NCBI GenBank assembly: GCA_003996215.1
Contig: QJPP01000027.1
Span: forward strand, 248,001 to 312,000
Length of the DNA stretch: 64,000 nucleotides
Source of the DNA: Jaltomata sinuosa
Lineage: Eukaryota; Streptophyta; Magnoliopsida; Solanales; Solanaceae
Direction: 5' to 3'
This document shows positions 43,088-55,215 of the stretch, piece by piece. A program made the translations under genes and the position numbers. Position 1 is the stretch's first letter. Every line of letters starts with the position of its first letter. Under the pieces are notes generated by a model. That model was not told the origin of the DNA. It saw only the letters and a program-made list of their open reading frames with translations, and did not search any database.

Positions 43088-45015
43088 AACCCTCAAACTT
43101 GAACTTTTGCTTGTCCTTAAGCAAGATACTCACAAGATAAGGAATGAATTATTCTCTAGGCTCAATCAAGGCACAAAAGACTACTCTACACTAAAAATTA
43201 AGAAAAAGAATAAGCGAAAGACTCAATCAAAAGACTCAACTACTATTTTCATCTCAATTTGAACTACCACAAATTCAAGGCAATTGATCATTTCAAAACC
43301 TTTTCCAAAAGGACATCATTTCTCATTCAAAATCAAGGGAATTTTGCCATTCAAAACAAGACATTTAAGCTTCAAGTCATTGGCATGGACCGTCAAGGTT
43401 TGCCTCGAGATTTGCCACACAACTTGTCTCATTTATTCCTCTTACTTGACATAGAGACTCTATATTTTGATTCGAGTGCATGATGCCACTCACCACAAGA
43501 GAGAATCCCACTCATAATCATTCAATTTACAAAACACGGGATTATAGGAGAACCAAGAAGACTCTCACTCTCTCAAGGAAGTTCAAGTGCATACACGTCG
43601 AACCATAGGCTTGACCTTCATGTAAATCGCCACTAATGTAGGGTGGCTAAGCTTGGAATCACCAAGAACTTGCGGGTTATGATGTTGGCTAAGGCTAAGG
43701 TGAGGATATCATTTGGTTCAAGTGACTACACCTCCCTAATGCTCTTTGTTCTCATTTCGAACACCACTCACATTTTCCAATTTCAACTTCACCTTATTTC
43801 TCCCTCACACAACCTAAGATTTCTCCTTTTTACTCATGATCATTCAGACTCCTTATACCACCTTCACTTGGTAGCACCTATTTTTGCTTTTCAATTTGCT
43901 CATTGGATTGATCTTTTGGAGCAATTTTCAATTCGAAATCAAGGTGCTACCTTGCACTTGAAGTGCACTTCTTTTCTTCTCCTTATTTGATCACATACAC
44001 CCCCAAACTTAGGAATTTGCCTATGTTATCTTTTGTTTCCCCCCCAAACTTAGGCTTTTAGCCTACATTTCATTTTTAAGAAATTAGGAAGGATGGGTGC
44101 CAAAATAGAGGTTCCAAAAAGGTCAAGGTGTTCCAAGGGGCAAAAGAACGGTCACAAGCTCAAAAGGGGTTCACTAGGATTTGATATTGTAGGAAGTCAT
44201 TTGGTTGAAGTGGCTATCAAAAAGGGACTAAGGTAATCTTCCAAGCTCGGTCACACCTAGAATTTTTCCTTGAATCACATTCGGGGCAAGTTCTAGATGA
44301 CACTTATGCACAAGAATCAAGGTAAAACCTCACCACACAAGGCATCATGCCACAAGACCTCTTTCATTAGTCTCACAATCAATTGGGGCAAATGATTTTT
44401 GACAAGCTATTCTGAGTTCATTACTCACTCGTTTGTGAGTCAATCAAGCCAAAGCAAGAATGTGCAAGTCATGATAAGAGAATGCTTTTCCTCAAAAATT
44501 CATTTCCCTTTTTCCTTTTATTTTCAAAATAATTTGCCAAGAGAAAATTTTTGGTGGGCCCATTTCGAGACAAGTAACTATGGACTCAATTCTAAACTAA
44601 AACTTGACATTTTCCCTTAAGAAAGTCACCTATTAATCTATCATAGGAAAACACCAACCCGGTTCGACACACAAAAAAAAAGTCAAAACTCTTGCTCCTA
44701 GGGAAAGAACCGTGGTATTAAGAAAACCCTCGGAGTTTATTTCTAAACTACTATTAACAAGGCGATATCCAAATTATGAACTCATGATTTATTCAAAACA
44801 AGCCTCGGCGTTGGCCTTTAGCGCATTTATAATGCACGGGTAGTAAGACAATGGAGCATGTAAGACCAGCCCGGCAACACAATCTCAATCAATAAAAATC
44901 AAGCCCGGCAAGGGCACAAATAAGCTCAAGGTAAAAACAAACGTAATCTAAAGGCCCGGCGAGGGCAATAAGCATCACAATCATCCAAATATGCCTGACA
45001 AGAGCCGAATAAAAT
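43088..45015 (-). other. E6 polypurine tract and 3' non-coding region
   Basis: The polypurine tract is at 43088-43104 (minus strand GTTCAAGTTTGAGGGTT). Inside, polypurine-like CTAAGTTTGGGGGT occurs at 43999-44012 and again near 44041-44053. The shared motif gggcaagttctaga is at 44284-44297. At about 44868-45090 the hairpin-capable word gcccggcaagggc recurs five or six times. No gene is seen. Confidence 0.65.
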
Positions 45016-46626
45016 CTAGGAGAATGTCAACAAGGCCCGACAAGGACAATAAAATATCTCAAGCCCACTCACGGGCACCAACAAAAGTAAGTAAAGCCAC
45101 CTCTTCTTCACAAAAAGAGCATTGCCCTCAATGCTCATAGTGCAATGGGAATAAGGGGTGGAACTCCCTAGAGGACTAGGCCTCTTCATCATCATCATTA
45201 ACAGCTGCTTCCTCATCAGTATTCCTTTCACTCGTGCCAGCACCACTCTTTCGAGAATTCGTAGAAAGTGTGGAGTCACAGAGAACCCGTTGGAAGTCAG
45301 GGTTCTTATCATCCTCTAACTTATTATCATCATTATCGGGTAGCTACTCATCTGTATAGGCTGTAAATAGGTCATTTAAGAGTCTAGGAATGGAACGAGG
45401 TGGAGGCAAGGTGGTCAGATCTGCTTCTACCACCAGAGTTTTACCTTTACCCTTGCGAATATCCTCCTGTAGTGTAGTGATTGACCCCTCAATGACATCG
45501 ACCCTCTTGCATAGTGAGTTTAGGATATCCACCACCCCCTTTACTGCACTCTTAATAGCCTTGTTTATCATTTTGGGTAGTTTAGTAGCTAGGTCAGCAA
45601 GCTGCTTCTCATGGCTATGAGTTTTGTCAACCATGTCCTGAAGGCTACTTTTGGTCATCGAGGGGGCTGAGGCATGTGTATGTTCCTCGAAAGTAGCCTT
45701 GGAGGGGTATGAAGCATTCACTCTAGCATCAAGATTATCACTCGTAGCCGCCATTGATGCCTCAGTCCTTTGCCTCTTAAATCGGGAGGAATCCCTGTCA
45801 GCTTTTTTTATAAAGATCAATCACCTTCACAAGATGGGTGACTTTGTCACAATTGAGGTTGGGAATCTCTGCCTTGGCACACAACTTTCTAATCAACACT
45901 GGGAAAGGGAATGCATCCTTGCCCCTGCAGGCTTTTCTCTAGATAACCATGGCTGTAATTTCTCTAAAATTCACATGTTCTCCTGTCATGATGGCAGCAA
46001 CTAGAATGGCACCCTCTTGAGTTATTATCTGATCATTTTGAGAGGGGAGGAACCTGTTACGGACTATATCATACCACAGTCGGGCTTCAAAGTGGAGAGT
46101 TCTTCTCAGGATATCACCCCCCACAGTGGACCAAGGAAGAACGTCTTGAGCAATGATGAAGGCTGTTTCCTAATATGAGTTTGAGTTAGCCATCAACTTG
46201 GCCATGAGGGTTGGTGCAGGATCAATTAGGTGTCCCCAATAGATAGCATTGATGGAAGTGGGGGTGATGCTAACTCTCTTACCCCTGACTATGTATGAAT
46301 TCAGGTTGGGAAATTTCCCCGAAGGCCCTTTGTATCCTTTGAAGTCCTATGTAGCTTGATAAGCCGCAAAGAATTCCCGCACAACTTCCTCATAGTACCC
46401 ACCGGTTACATCCTGAAAGGGGTACCACTCTCGTTCAACAAATTACCGGTGCATGTTAGGTAGCTCATCTACAACCTCTCCCAAGTTAAAACTTTTCTCC
46501 TCATTCAATCCTCTATCTTTGTCCCGCTTGTAGAAGGCTTTCATGCCCTCTACACCAAAACGGAGCCTTGCTTCTTGAAAACCTTTGCCTAGGTTCGCTT
46601 TGTGTGTTTCGCTTGTTTAAAGACAT
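45016..46626 (-). pseudogene. E6 extra 3' ORF ('putative plant transposon protein' type), broken
   Basis: The probable start is the ATG at 46626-46624 (MSLNKRNTQSEPRQRFSRSK, basic), three bases after a splice-acceptor-like tgcag. The middle part (46124-45939) reads HFEARLWYDIVRNRFLPSQN and VAAIMTGEHVNF, and aligns by eye with the E4 ORF (NLEGRLWLKI... and YILMKGMPINV). The C-terminal part (45820-45344) is Lys-rich with a likely coiled coil (INKAIKSAVKGVVDILNSLC), then an acidic end continues to about 45180. At least three stops and one shift break it. The role is unknown. The region from start to coiled coil is kept in two different families. Confidence 0.7.
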
Positions 46627-46629
46627 ATT

Positions 46630-47711
46630 CTGCATATAGAGATTGTGAGCCAAAAACAAAAACAAAACCTAATAAGTAATTGGAAACCTACAAAAGATGG
46701 AATGCAATGGATTAGAAAAACAAAGTAGGTAATTGTTGGCTTATGCAGACCACATGCAAAATGCACCAGAAGTAGTGAGCGTCGCATGTGCTACCGCACA
46801 AACAAGTAAAGACCTTTGGGATTTTCCACTTAGGTGCAAAGTTTGTGAGATTCGCACCATCCAAAGTGTGTGTCACACCAGGTGTCACCCCTCAGATCAG
46901 TGTCTGCCTCTTTCTTTTAAACATGGTGCGATGTCTCATGTGACCCACACATCAAGATCTATGCATCTTATGCGAAGCGCACAAAGGCACGATTGGAATT
47001 TTGTGTTCCTTGTGTTCTTGTGAATTACACATGTGATCCGTAGAGCAAGATGTGCTTAGGCACTGGGCACCATGCAACAACCCAATCAACATTAAACAAG
47101 GGGCAGGGGATCTCATGACCATAACTTTCGGGTACTCAGACTTCCCTGAATTTTCATTGACACAATAACAAGCAAGAAAGGAACTCAACGACTTCCCTTA
47201 AGATGGACGTTACCCCATCTATCATCGGGAACATCAAGCCCTCACTTGTACAATGGACACCCACAATTTCAGCAACAATTAACCCCCTCCCGACACAAGA
47301 TCATACACCTCAAATAGAATGCTCAACAAAAACCATGGGTATATAATCAGCGAAATTCAGCCTCCATAAACAACTTTCAACCAAAACCTCATGGAAAATG
47401 ATGATTTTCCCTTAAGAACAACGTCACCCAATCTATCATTGGGATAAATTATTTGTTCATCGCAAGTGGGTTACTCAAACTTCACCCCAACACATAATTC
47501 AAGGCTAAAAATCACTACCAATCAACATACATTAACAAAATTAAAGTTCTACCAAGTTGACACATAGAAATATCATCAATACAACATAGAATTGGGGACC
47601 CAAAATTTTTGGATTCGCACCCAAAATCAACTTGGCAATTCTACTAAGCATGCTTCACAATATGAGTTCCCAACCTTCATAAAAATAAGAATTTAACATC
47701 GAGGAACTTAC
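46630..47711 (-). other. Putative intron before the E6 extra ORF
   Basis: On the minus strand a donor cttgtg/gtaagttc (junction 47712/47711) and an acceptor ctatatgcag (ending at 46630) bracket 1082 bases, with the ATG three bases into the next exon. It parallels the E4 arrangement. A GC-rich repeat patch (about 46780-47040) lies inside it. Confidence 0.5.
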
Positions 47712-48025
47712 CACAAGTGAAGATTATAAAGAGAGGAGTGAAAATTCAAGCTTTCTTCAACAATGGTGACCCACGAAACCTTCCAAGAGAGATAAGGACG
47801 GCAGTAGTGATGGAGTGGTGGAGATGGTTGGGTGAGAGGAGGAGAAGATTTTAGGGAAGTTTGAGGGATTTGGAGAGAGTTTTGGGAGAGAATTTTTGAG
47901 AGTTTGAGGGAAAAGATGATGGGAAAAGAAGAGAAGAGGCGGTTTTAAAAGAAAAAGAAGAAGAAAAGTTGGCCGGGTCATCTCCGGGTCGGGTCGGTCA
48001 ACGTGTTAGGTCAATTAAATTTCAA
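47712..48025 (-). promoter_or_regulatory. Putative internal promoter and leader of the E6 extra ORF
   Basis: In minus sense the order is TTTAATTGACC (about 48010-48020), repeated GACCCGG words (about 47970-48003), CTTTTAAAACCGCC (about 47937-47950), then a CT-rich leader (47935-47750) up to the donor site. The same order is present in E4, which argues for a shared function. Confidence 0.42.
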
Positions 48026-48029
48026 ACTT

Positions 48030-48320
48030 ACCACTTGTGCACTGCGACATGCGGTTTGCACCAGACAAGGTGCGGCCGCATGGCATATCAAACATGCCCC
48101 TTTTTCTCCCTTGGGTTTACCCAGGCATCTGTTTCTCCATACGATAGAGGTTTGATGCGCACTTGAGCTCATACGGTCCGCACGGCCCAGCGCAAGTCAC
48201 CTCAATTTTCTCAAATTTTCTTCAGGCATTCTGATTTGGCATGTGGTAGGCTGTGAGACATACACAAATGCTTGTGTGGTCTGCACAGTCCACCTCACGG
48301 CCCCTTTTTTCCCTGCTTTC
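48030..48320 (-). repeat. E6 internal GC-rich repeat block
   Basis: The words cactgcgacatgcggtttgc, gtgcggccgcatgg and tacggtccgcacggcc are of the same kind as in the E6 LTR block. The block lies directly upstream of the candidate internal promoter in element sense. Confidence 0.6.
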
Positions 48321-48439
48321 CCTTGTTCATTTTTCCATCCATGCATTCCCTACAAAAATACCAAAAAACAACAAAAGATAACCAAAAACAAATAAAGAAA
48401 CTTGAGTTGCCTCCCAATCAGCACTTGATTTAACGTCGT

Positions 48440-49750
48440 GGCACAATGATACTACCTCAATCAATCATTCTTTGGGTTGGTGATGGTATCGCTAGGCAAC
48501 GTCCCTTTCATCCTCGGGTTCATTTATACCTCAAGATGCTTGATTAAGGCTGAGTTGGAGCTCACAGTTTGGTGAAGTGTTGAGATCTCACTCTTTAGCT
48601 CGCTCACTCCCATATTTGTGGTGTCCACCTTCTTAAGAACCAAGGATAACATGTCCTCACACTTGGAATGGCCGGGGTTGCTTGTGCCCGGTTGGTGGAG
48701 AGAGTCTGCCTTGTTCGGAGGGATATAGAGATTTGAACTCCGGTGATTAAAATGATCACCATCCTTGTCTCTATCCCACCAATTTTCGTCTATTTCTTTG
48801 TCTCGAATCCAACCTTGGTTCTCCTCCCTCAGGCAATATTACTCGGGATGAGAACCCACCAATACAAAACATAGCTTGCCATCAACCACAGTCATCAATT
48901 CATCATCGCTCGCTTTGATTTCCGGTGTACTTACTGCATTCACTGTGTTAGCACCACCAGCTCCCATCATATGCTTGGCCATCAAATCAATTTGTGTCAT
49001 CATTTTTTCCATTGTATCATCTCGCTCCTCCTTATTTTTCCTCATTTCATTAACCAAGATGGATGAGGGTCCTCCCGAAGTTGGTATATCAGCTTCTCTT
49101 ATATGCCAAGCTTGATTGGTTTTTGTCATTCACTCTAACAAAGTCGAGGCAATGGGAAACTCTAAGTCCATGAAGGTACCACCTCCAAGATTGTCAGCCA
49201 CCAATTTATTCATAAAGTTCAATGATCGATAGAAGCTTTGTAGCAGCACATTGTTTGACAACTCATGATTTAGACACAAGAGAAACTTCTTTTTGAATCT
49301 TAGCCAAACCTCATGAAGAGGCTCATCCGGGAGTTGCCTAAAGTTGGTGATCTCATCTCTTAACTGTATTATTTGAGATAGAGGAAAGAATCTCGATGTA
49401 AATACCTCAAGCAGCCCGGCCCAAGATGTGATAGAGTCATCCGGCAACTCTTCCAATCACGTCATGGCTTTCCCCGTCAAGGAAAAAGGGAATAGGCATA
49501 ATCGGATGGACTCTTGGTAGATATGTTGAAAGATGAATGGTTGGCAAATATCCACAAAATTCTAAATATGTCGGTTGGCATTTTCATGTTCTGCTCCACC
49601 AAATAGGTCTTTCATTTGAATTAAGTGGGCATGGTGCTAGTCACATGAAAGACAGTTCTTCCCACTGTAGGGGGTAGGCGGATTGCACCACACCCCCTTG
49701 CATCATAGGCTCAGCCTCGTCGGCCTCCATGAAGCCATCAAAACTCTCGT
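48440..49750 (-). pseudogene. E6 gag, broken
   Basis: Gag is traceable from about 49750 (FGGAEHENANRHI and FVDICQPFIFQHIYQES with stops), through 49456-49130 (LPDDSITSWAGLLEVF, FFPLSQIIQLRDEITNFRQL and HEVWLRFKKKFLLC) and 49129-48839, to PRMKGTLPSDTITN near 48470. The E1/E3 gag has GTLPSDTTHPRN at the same point and then continues into protease. Here coding stops and the sequence jumps to the post-integrase region. Confidence 0.82.
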
Positions 49751-49874
49751 TGTCGTCGGCCTCGTTCATATGCTAGCCTGCTTACTCATAGCACAAACAA
49801 CAGACAAAAGTAAAAGAAACAAATACTCTCAATGTGACTTCAAATCAACAATCAAAAATAGCTAACAACTCAAG

Positions 49875-49892
49875 TCCCCGGCAACAACGCCA
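49875..49892 (-). other. E6 primer binding site (tRNA-Asp-like)
   Basis: The minus strand reads TGGCGTTGTTGCCGGGGA, 16 of 18 matches to the E1/E3 site. Both differences are C to T. Confidence 0.75.
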
Positions 49893-49896
49893 TTTT

Positions 49897-51393
49897 TGAT
49901 GAACGCTCAAATCGTGCTCCCCAAGTTGGAGTCCACGATGATCGTGCAGCAAAACAAAATTTATAATCTCAATAAGTGTCGGGGTCGTACCCAAGGGACT
50001 TGGAGTAGCTAAATAGAGATTGTATTGAGTTGAGTTCAAAGCAAGAGTAAATGCTCAAAATAGAAAGTAAAAGGATGGGGGAATTGGGATGTTGTCACTA
50101 CAATCACAATTTAATTAAAAAGCAATAAAATGAACACGGGTGTACCAAGTTGACTAGATGACTAGGGATGTGTATCCAATGGGGCTTTAATTATTTGATA
50201 GAGTAATTATCAATTCATACTTATTCTCGCTAATTGACATAAGTAGAATTGGTTAAGGGTAAGAATTGTTTATCTCTCGATCAACAATCTTATATCCGAT
50301 GATCTCGGTTAGAGCATCATCAGTTTGATCAACAAACAACCAATCTAATCTTGGGGAGGTCACGCTATCTCTAGCTTAGACCCTTAAATGGGTGATTACG
50401 TTGAAAGAGTTATCTCTAGCCTCAAATCTGAGTGGAATCCCAAGTTCCAACTAGTAATTTCACATTCGAAATCACGAAATCCTTTCTCAAGCAATCACAT
50501 AGTCAAGTAATGAAAATTAATGTTTGCAACCACCAATTTTAGGATTAAAACTTGGTGAAATTACTAGACCCATGTCAAATAAGCAATTATAAGCAAGAAT
50601 AAATAACACCCACACCCATTAGTTAAGCACCCATCATCAACACACCCCTAGATAAGAGAAATTAGCCACTTATAGCAGGAGAGAAAGAGATACCAGCTGG
50701 GTAAGTCAAAATCTCTACCATTAGAGCTGAATCTCAAGTTCTAGATTCAATTTGAGCACGCAAGTGTTAACTAAGAGAATTAGATCGAAACCCTCTTCTC
50801 AATGGAGGTGAAAACTTAGTCTCCAAGCAAAAATCTCTTCAAAATATTCAGGACTGAAGAAAGTTATTTATAATTATGCCTAAATAGGCCTTTTATAGAT
50901 TCCCAAAACATCAATAAAAATTAGGACAAAAATGCCCTTCAAGAGGTGTGCGGCACGACGTGCGATTCGCATGTTATGATGTGTGCATTGCACATTGCCT
51001 TCAGTTGAACCAGTGACTTTAGCTATCTTTGGGAGCTCTGTGCGAAGGGGGTGTGGTTCGAACCTTAGGATGTGCGCATCGCACAGCGACCACACCCCTT
51101 AAAAAATTCTTCAGTGGATTTTGTAGCTTCATGCGGAGGAGATGCGGTTTGCACCTCAGCTTGTGCGTGTCGCACGGCCACTGCATCTCTAGTCAGAATC
51201 TTTAGCTTTTTCGAATTCTTCACACTTGACTTCTTTTTGAGCTCCTTTTGGGTCCATATCCTTGTTTTTCATCATCTATCAAAAGTACCTGCATAAACAT
51301 CAATAAAGGTCATAAGAACCTCTAAATCTACACAAAACATAGCAATAATTCATGGATATAGGCTCAAAAAGTTGGTAGATTACCGACTTATCA
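49897..51393 (-). repeat. E6 5' LTR
   Basis: This LTR is 1497 bp. TATA-like box at 50890-50898 and GC-rich block at about 50945-51185, in the same relative places as in the left LTR. Confidence 0.93.
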
Positions 51394-51398
51394 AGGGC

Positions 51399-52907
51399 AT
51401 TCAGGTAGATTCACAAATAAAAGAGGCAGTAAAGAATTGGCCTAGATCCACTTCTCTGACAGACAATATGAGCTTTTTGGGCTTGGATGGGTACTACAAG
51501 AGGTTCATTGAGGGATTCCCATCTATTGCTGCCTCATTGACTAGATTAACTCAGAAAAAGGTTAAGTTTCAATGGTTTGATGATTGTGAGAGGAATATCC
51601 AGGAATTGAAGACTAGATTAACCACAACTCTAGTTTTGACTTTGCTAAAAGGCTCAGGCGGTTTTGTAGTTTACTGTGATGCATCTTGAGTAGGCCTTGG
51701 TTGTGTTTTGATGTAGCATGGCAAGGTCATCACCTATGGTTTTGAGAAGCTTAAGATTCATGAGAAGACCTATCTGATCGTGATCTTGAGTTAGCAGCAG
51801 TTGTTTTTGCCTTGAAGATTTGGAGACACTACTTATATGGCATCCATGTGGATGTGTTTACCGATCATAAAAGCCTTCAATATGTGTTCACTTAGAAGGA
51901 GTTGAATCTTCATTAGAGAAGGTGGCTTGAGCTTCTTAAGGATTATGACATGAGTGTGTTTTACCATCTGGGTAAGACTAATTTATTGGTTGATGCTCTT
52001 AGCAGGTTGTCCATAGATAGTGTGACTCAAATTGAAAAAAGAAGAAGGATTTGGCTAAGGATGTTCATAGGCTTGCTCGTATAGGGGTTTGCCTTGTAGA
52101 TTCAACTGATATTGGTATTATAGTTAAGAATGGGTAAAAACCTTCATTGGTAGTTAAAGTAAAAGAGAAACAGGATTGTGATCATATTTTGCATTAGTTG
52201 AAGGGTATTGTTCACCAATAGAGAGTAGAGGTTTTCTCTCGGGGGAGATGGTGTGCTTCGCTATCAGGGTCGGTTATATGTTCAAGGTGTTGATGATTTG
52301 AGGCAATAGATTTTAATAGAGGATCATAGCTCCAGTTATTCTATCCATCTAGGTGCCACCAAGATATACCGTGACCTACGGGAAGTCTATTGATGGAATG
52401 GCATGAAGAGGGACATTGCAGATTTTGTGGCTAAGTATGCAAACTGCCAGCAGGTGAAAGTAGAACATCAGAGACCAAGAGGTATGGATCAATATATTGA
52501 CATTCCTACTTGAAAGTGGAAAGTGATCAATATGGACTTTGTTATAGGTTTACCCCATACTCACCGAAAACATGATTCTATTTGGGTGGCAGTAGACAGG
52601 ATGACAAAATCAGCCTAAGTTTTGCCTGTCAAGACTACTGATTCAGCAGAGGATTATTCTAGACTCTATATTCGTGAGTTAGTTAGATTGTATGGGGTTT
52701 CCTTGTCTATCATCTTATATAGGGGCACTCAGTTTATATCCCAGTTCTGGAAGTCTTTCTAGTAAGTTCTTGGTACCTAAGTAAATCTTAGCACAACATT
52801 TCACCCATAGACAGATGGCCATGCAGAGTGTACAATGCTGACTTTAAAGGACATATTGATGGCTTGTGTGATCAATTTCAAAGGTAATTGAGATGATCAC
52901 TTATCTC
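51399..52907 (+). pseudogene. E5 RT C-terminus, RNase H and integrase, broken
   Basis: The RT resumes with GIQVDSQIKEAVKNWPRSTS and GYYKRFIEGFPSIAASLTRL. RNase H follows (FVVYCDAS near 51670-51690, FTDHKSLQYVF near 51858-51893, and LVDALSRLS). Then come the integrase zinc-binding region (YRDLREVYWWNGMKRDIADF and NCQQVKVEHQRPRGM) and the core (MDFVIGLPHT, AVDRMTKSA). At the second catalytic Asp the text reads ILYRGTQF where SDRGTQF is usual, so the Asp is lost. Stops are frequent. It ends at NWDDHLSL, where E7 is inserted. Confidence 0.85.
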
Positions 52908-54976
52908 TGTCACGATCCAAAACCGGGCCATGATGGCATCTACATAACCCTCCAGTAGATAAGCCTAACCCAAATATGCGGAAGACAATAAATAATAATT
53001 AAACTAAAAAAAGCGGAAGATATAACGAAAAGATAGGGCCAATAGCATATATACATACCATCGTACAAAATATACAAAAGAAGACCCTAAAGTGACCAAC
53101 GAGACAAAACAGACTCGAGAACCAACCCGGACCTGGTGTCACTAGTACAAGAGCGACTAAAGTAAGGAGTAGCTATACAACAGATGTTGTCTATCTAAAA
53201 TACAAAATATAGACAGAATGTACAAGATGGAAAGCATGTAAAGTCTCCAAAAGTGTTGGGAGATCACCGCGATCCGAATAGCAACGGGTCTCGGACGACA
53301 GGAGATCGATCAGCGAGGGTGGCTCATACTAGGTGCTGCATTAGAAAAGAGATGCAGAGTGTAGTATGAGTACCAAGACAATGGGTACTCAGTAGGCATC
53401 ATAGGCCGACTGAGCGCAGTAATATAATATATATAAATAGATTACAGGAAAGCAGCTAACTATACAAGGATCCACCTAAATCTAGTTATAAAGCCGGAGA
53501 CATGCCAATAAACCAACAAAAGAAAAGGAAAGGAAAACAGCATCAAGACAACCAGAGTCAATCCACGTGCCAAAGGAAATTCAATGCGGTGCACGATGAT
53601 GCATGTGTGAATGCAATATAATATAAACCCGGAATACCGCATTAGGTGCCCGGAATACCGCATCGGACTATGCATATATATATGTGAAATAGTAAAATAC
53701 CCAAAATAATACATCGGTGGTCCAGAATACCGCATCGGACTATAAATATATGCATAAAATAGTAGTTTCTCCTTTTCATTCCAAAATCCCATAGTAATAC
53801 TCAAAGTAATTTTTATTTTAGTCCAGAAATCTCCACAATCGTAGTAAGGCCTCATTTCAAACCGAAAACCTTTGAAAAATACATCCATGTTGTACCAATG
53901 ATATGCCATGCGATATGAATATGAATGTTCACAAACAAGGGAAAAACCACGCCATCAGATAAAAAAGGGAAAGAATACCCTCCAAACCAAGAGAACTAAC
54001 TTGGAACTCTGTCCAAATCCTAGCCATGGCCTCAGGCCCACAGTTACACACAACGATAAAATAATACGGTAAAGTGGAAATAAAAGCGAAAACCACGGGA
54101 AAAGTCTATTCTACCTCTAAAGCCTCTTAAAAACATGCTAAAGTTTCTATACTAGTCACACAGAAGAAGCAAACTCCTAGACTAAGGATAACATACAGTG
54201 CTAGGCTAAAAATCTGAAATGGCCATTTAACATGATATACAGGATTCAAGCGTAAAGTCTATCTAAAATCCAACCTAGCATTCCAATAACATATATATAT
54301 ATATATATATTATCTAACTAACTCAGTCTAAAAGGTAAACCGTAACCTACCTCGTGGCCGAACTGCAAGCACGAACCGTTACTCGTGTGCTTTCCGCTTT
54401 CGAACAACCTCAGAAAGTTGCCACGCTATCAAGAACATAAACTAGGTGTCAGGACAAGAAGAATGACACCCATATTGCTATAAGGAAAAACGGGCCAAAA
54501 ATTGGGTCGGAAAAATGACTCTCGGGGCCTGTGCAACGAAACAGAAAAGAAAATTCACAATTATGCTCGCGGTGGGTTAAGGAACCCATGCCCAAATTTT
54601 GGGCGCGAACGGAGCTCAATTCGGGGCCCAAAACAACCCGAAGTGCTACTCATTCACGAAATTAAAATGGGAAAAACTCGGAATTAAAGGCGGGAACCTA
54701 CCTCGACAAGAGGAACACGTCACGGAGATGAATTCCACAGATTTAAGAACACGCAGTCCCCCAAAAGTCATCATTCAACAAGGATCACCCCAACTCTAGG
54801 AATTAACAACAAGGGAATTTAGCGGGGGGAAATACGAGAATTTCCACGGAAGGGGGAGAGGGGTGACAAGGGGACTTACCTGATGAATGATACTGAGCAA
54901 TTGAGCTGGGATTAAGGGGCTTTGGAGCTCAACAATGGAGTTTCTCAGAATGAAAGAAAGACAAATGAAGTTGAAG

Positions 54977-54984
54977 TTTTATAT
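54977..54984 (-). promoter_or_regulatory. E7 LTR TATA-like box
   Basis: The minus strand reads ATATAAAA about 18 bp after the CpG-rich block in element sense. Confidence 0.45.
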
Positions 54985-55001
54985 GACTGTCAGGGGTCCT
55001 T

Positions 55002-55215
55002 CATCGCGATCGCGACAGTACCCCCGCGTTCGCGAGGAACAGCTGGCCCAACCATCGCGATCGCGATGGTCCAGGCCCCATTTGCGAAGAGGAAGCCAAG
55101 CTGGGTCCTATCCTGCTTTATCACAAACGCGATGGAAATCCTTTGCGAACACGATGGTCAAGAAACTAGACCATCGCAAACGCGATGGGATCCTCGCGAT
55201 CGCGAAGAGCAAAAG
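55002..55215 (-). repeat. E7 LTR CpG-rich palindromic block
   Basis: Words such as catcgcgatcgcgatgg, cgcgttcgcgagg, aaacgcgatgg and ctcgcgatcgcgaagag are repeated. tcgcgatcgcga is a perfect palindrome. This is the densest CpG patch in the window. Confidence 0.8.

Larger units (their letters stand above)
41595..51393 (-). mobile_element. E6: non-autonomous Athila-type LTR retrotransposon (pol deleted)
   Basis: LTRs at 41595-43087 and 49897-51393 (1493 and 1497 bp) begin TGATGAA and end CTTATCA. They are flanked by the duplication agggc (41590-41594 and 51394-51398). The element reads on the minus strand: 5' LTR, tRNA-Asp-like primer site, gag, an extra 3' ORF with a putative promoter and intron, 3' non-coding region, polypurine tract, 3' LTR. 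Protease, RT, RNase H and integrase are absent. The gag end is joined near 48440 to the sequence that follows integrase in E4. Confidence 0.94.
37202..52907 (+). mobile_element. E5: Tekay/Del-type Ty3/gypsy element, split by E6, 3' end missing
   Basis: The LTR runs from TGTTCCATGA at 37202 to a TAACA end at 38996 and is followed by the tRNA-Met primer site tggtatcagagc at 39001. Gag, protease, RT, RNase H and integrase follow on the plus strand in many broken pieces. E6 is inserted in RT at 41595 and E7 in integrase at 52908. The remaining 3' part and the second LTR are not in the window. The five bases before the LTR are gagag, but the matching duplication cannot be seen. Confidence 0.85.

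Noticed and set aside
53460..53909. 149-codon minus-strand frame with repeated MRYSG words
   Set aside because: It translates the repeated ggaataccgcat words of the E7 LTR, not a gene.
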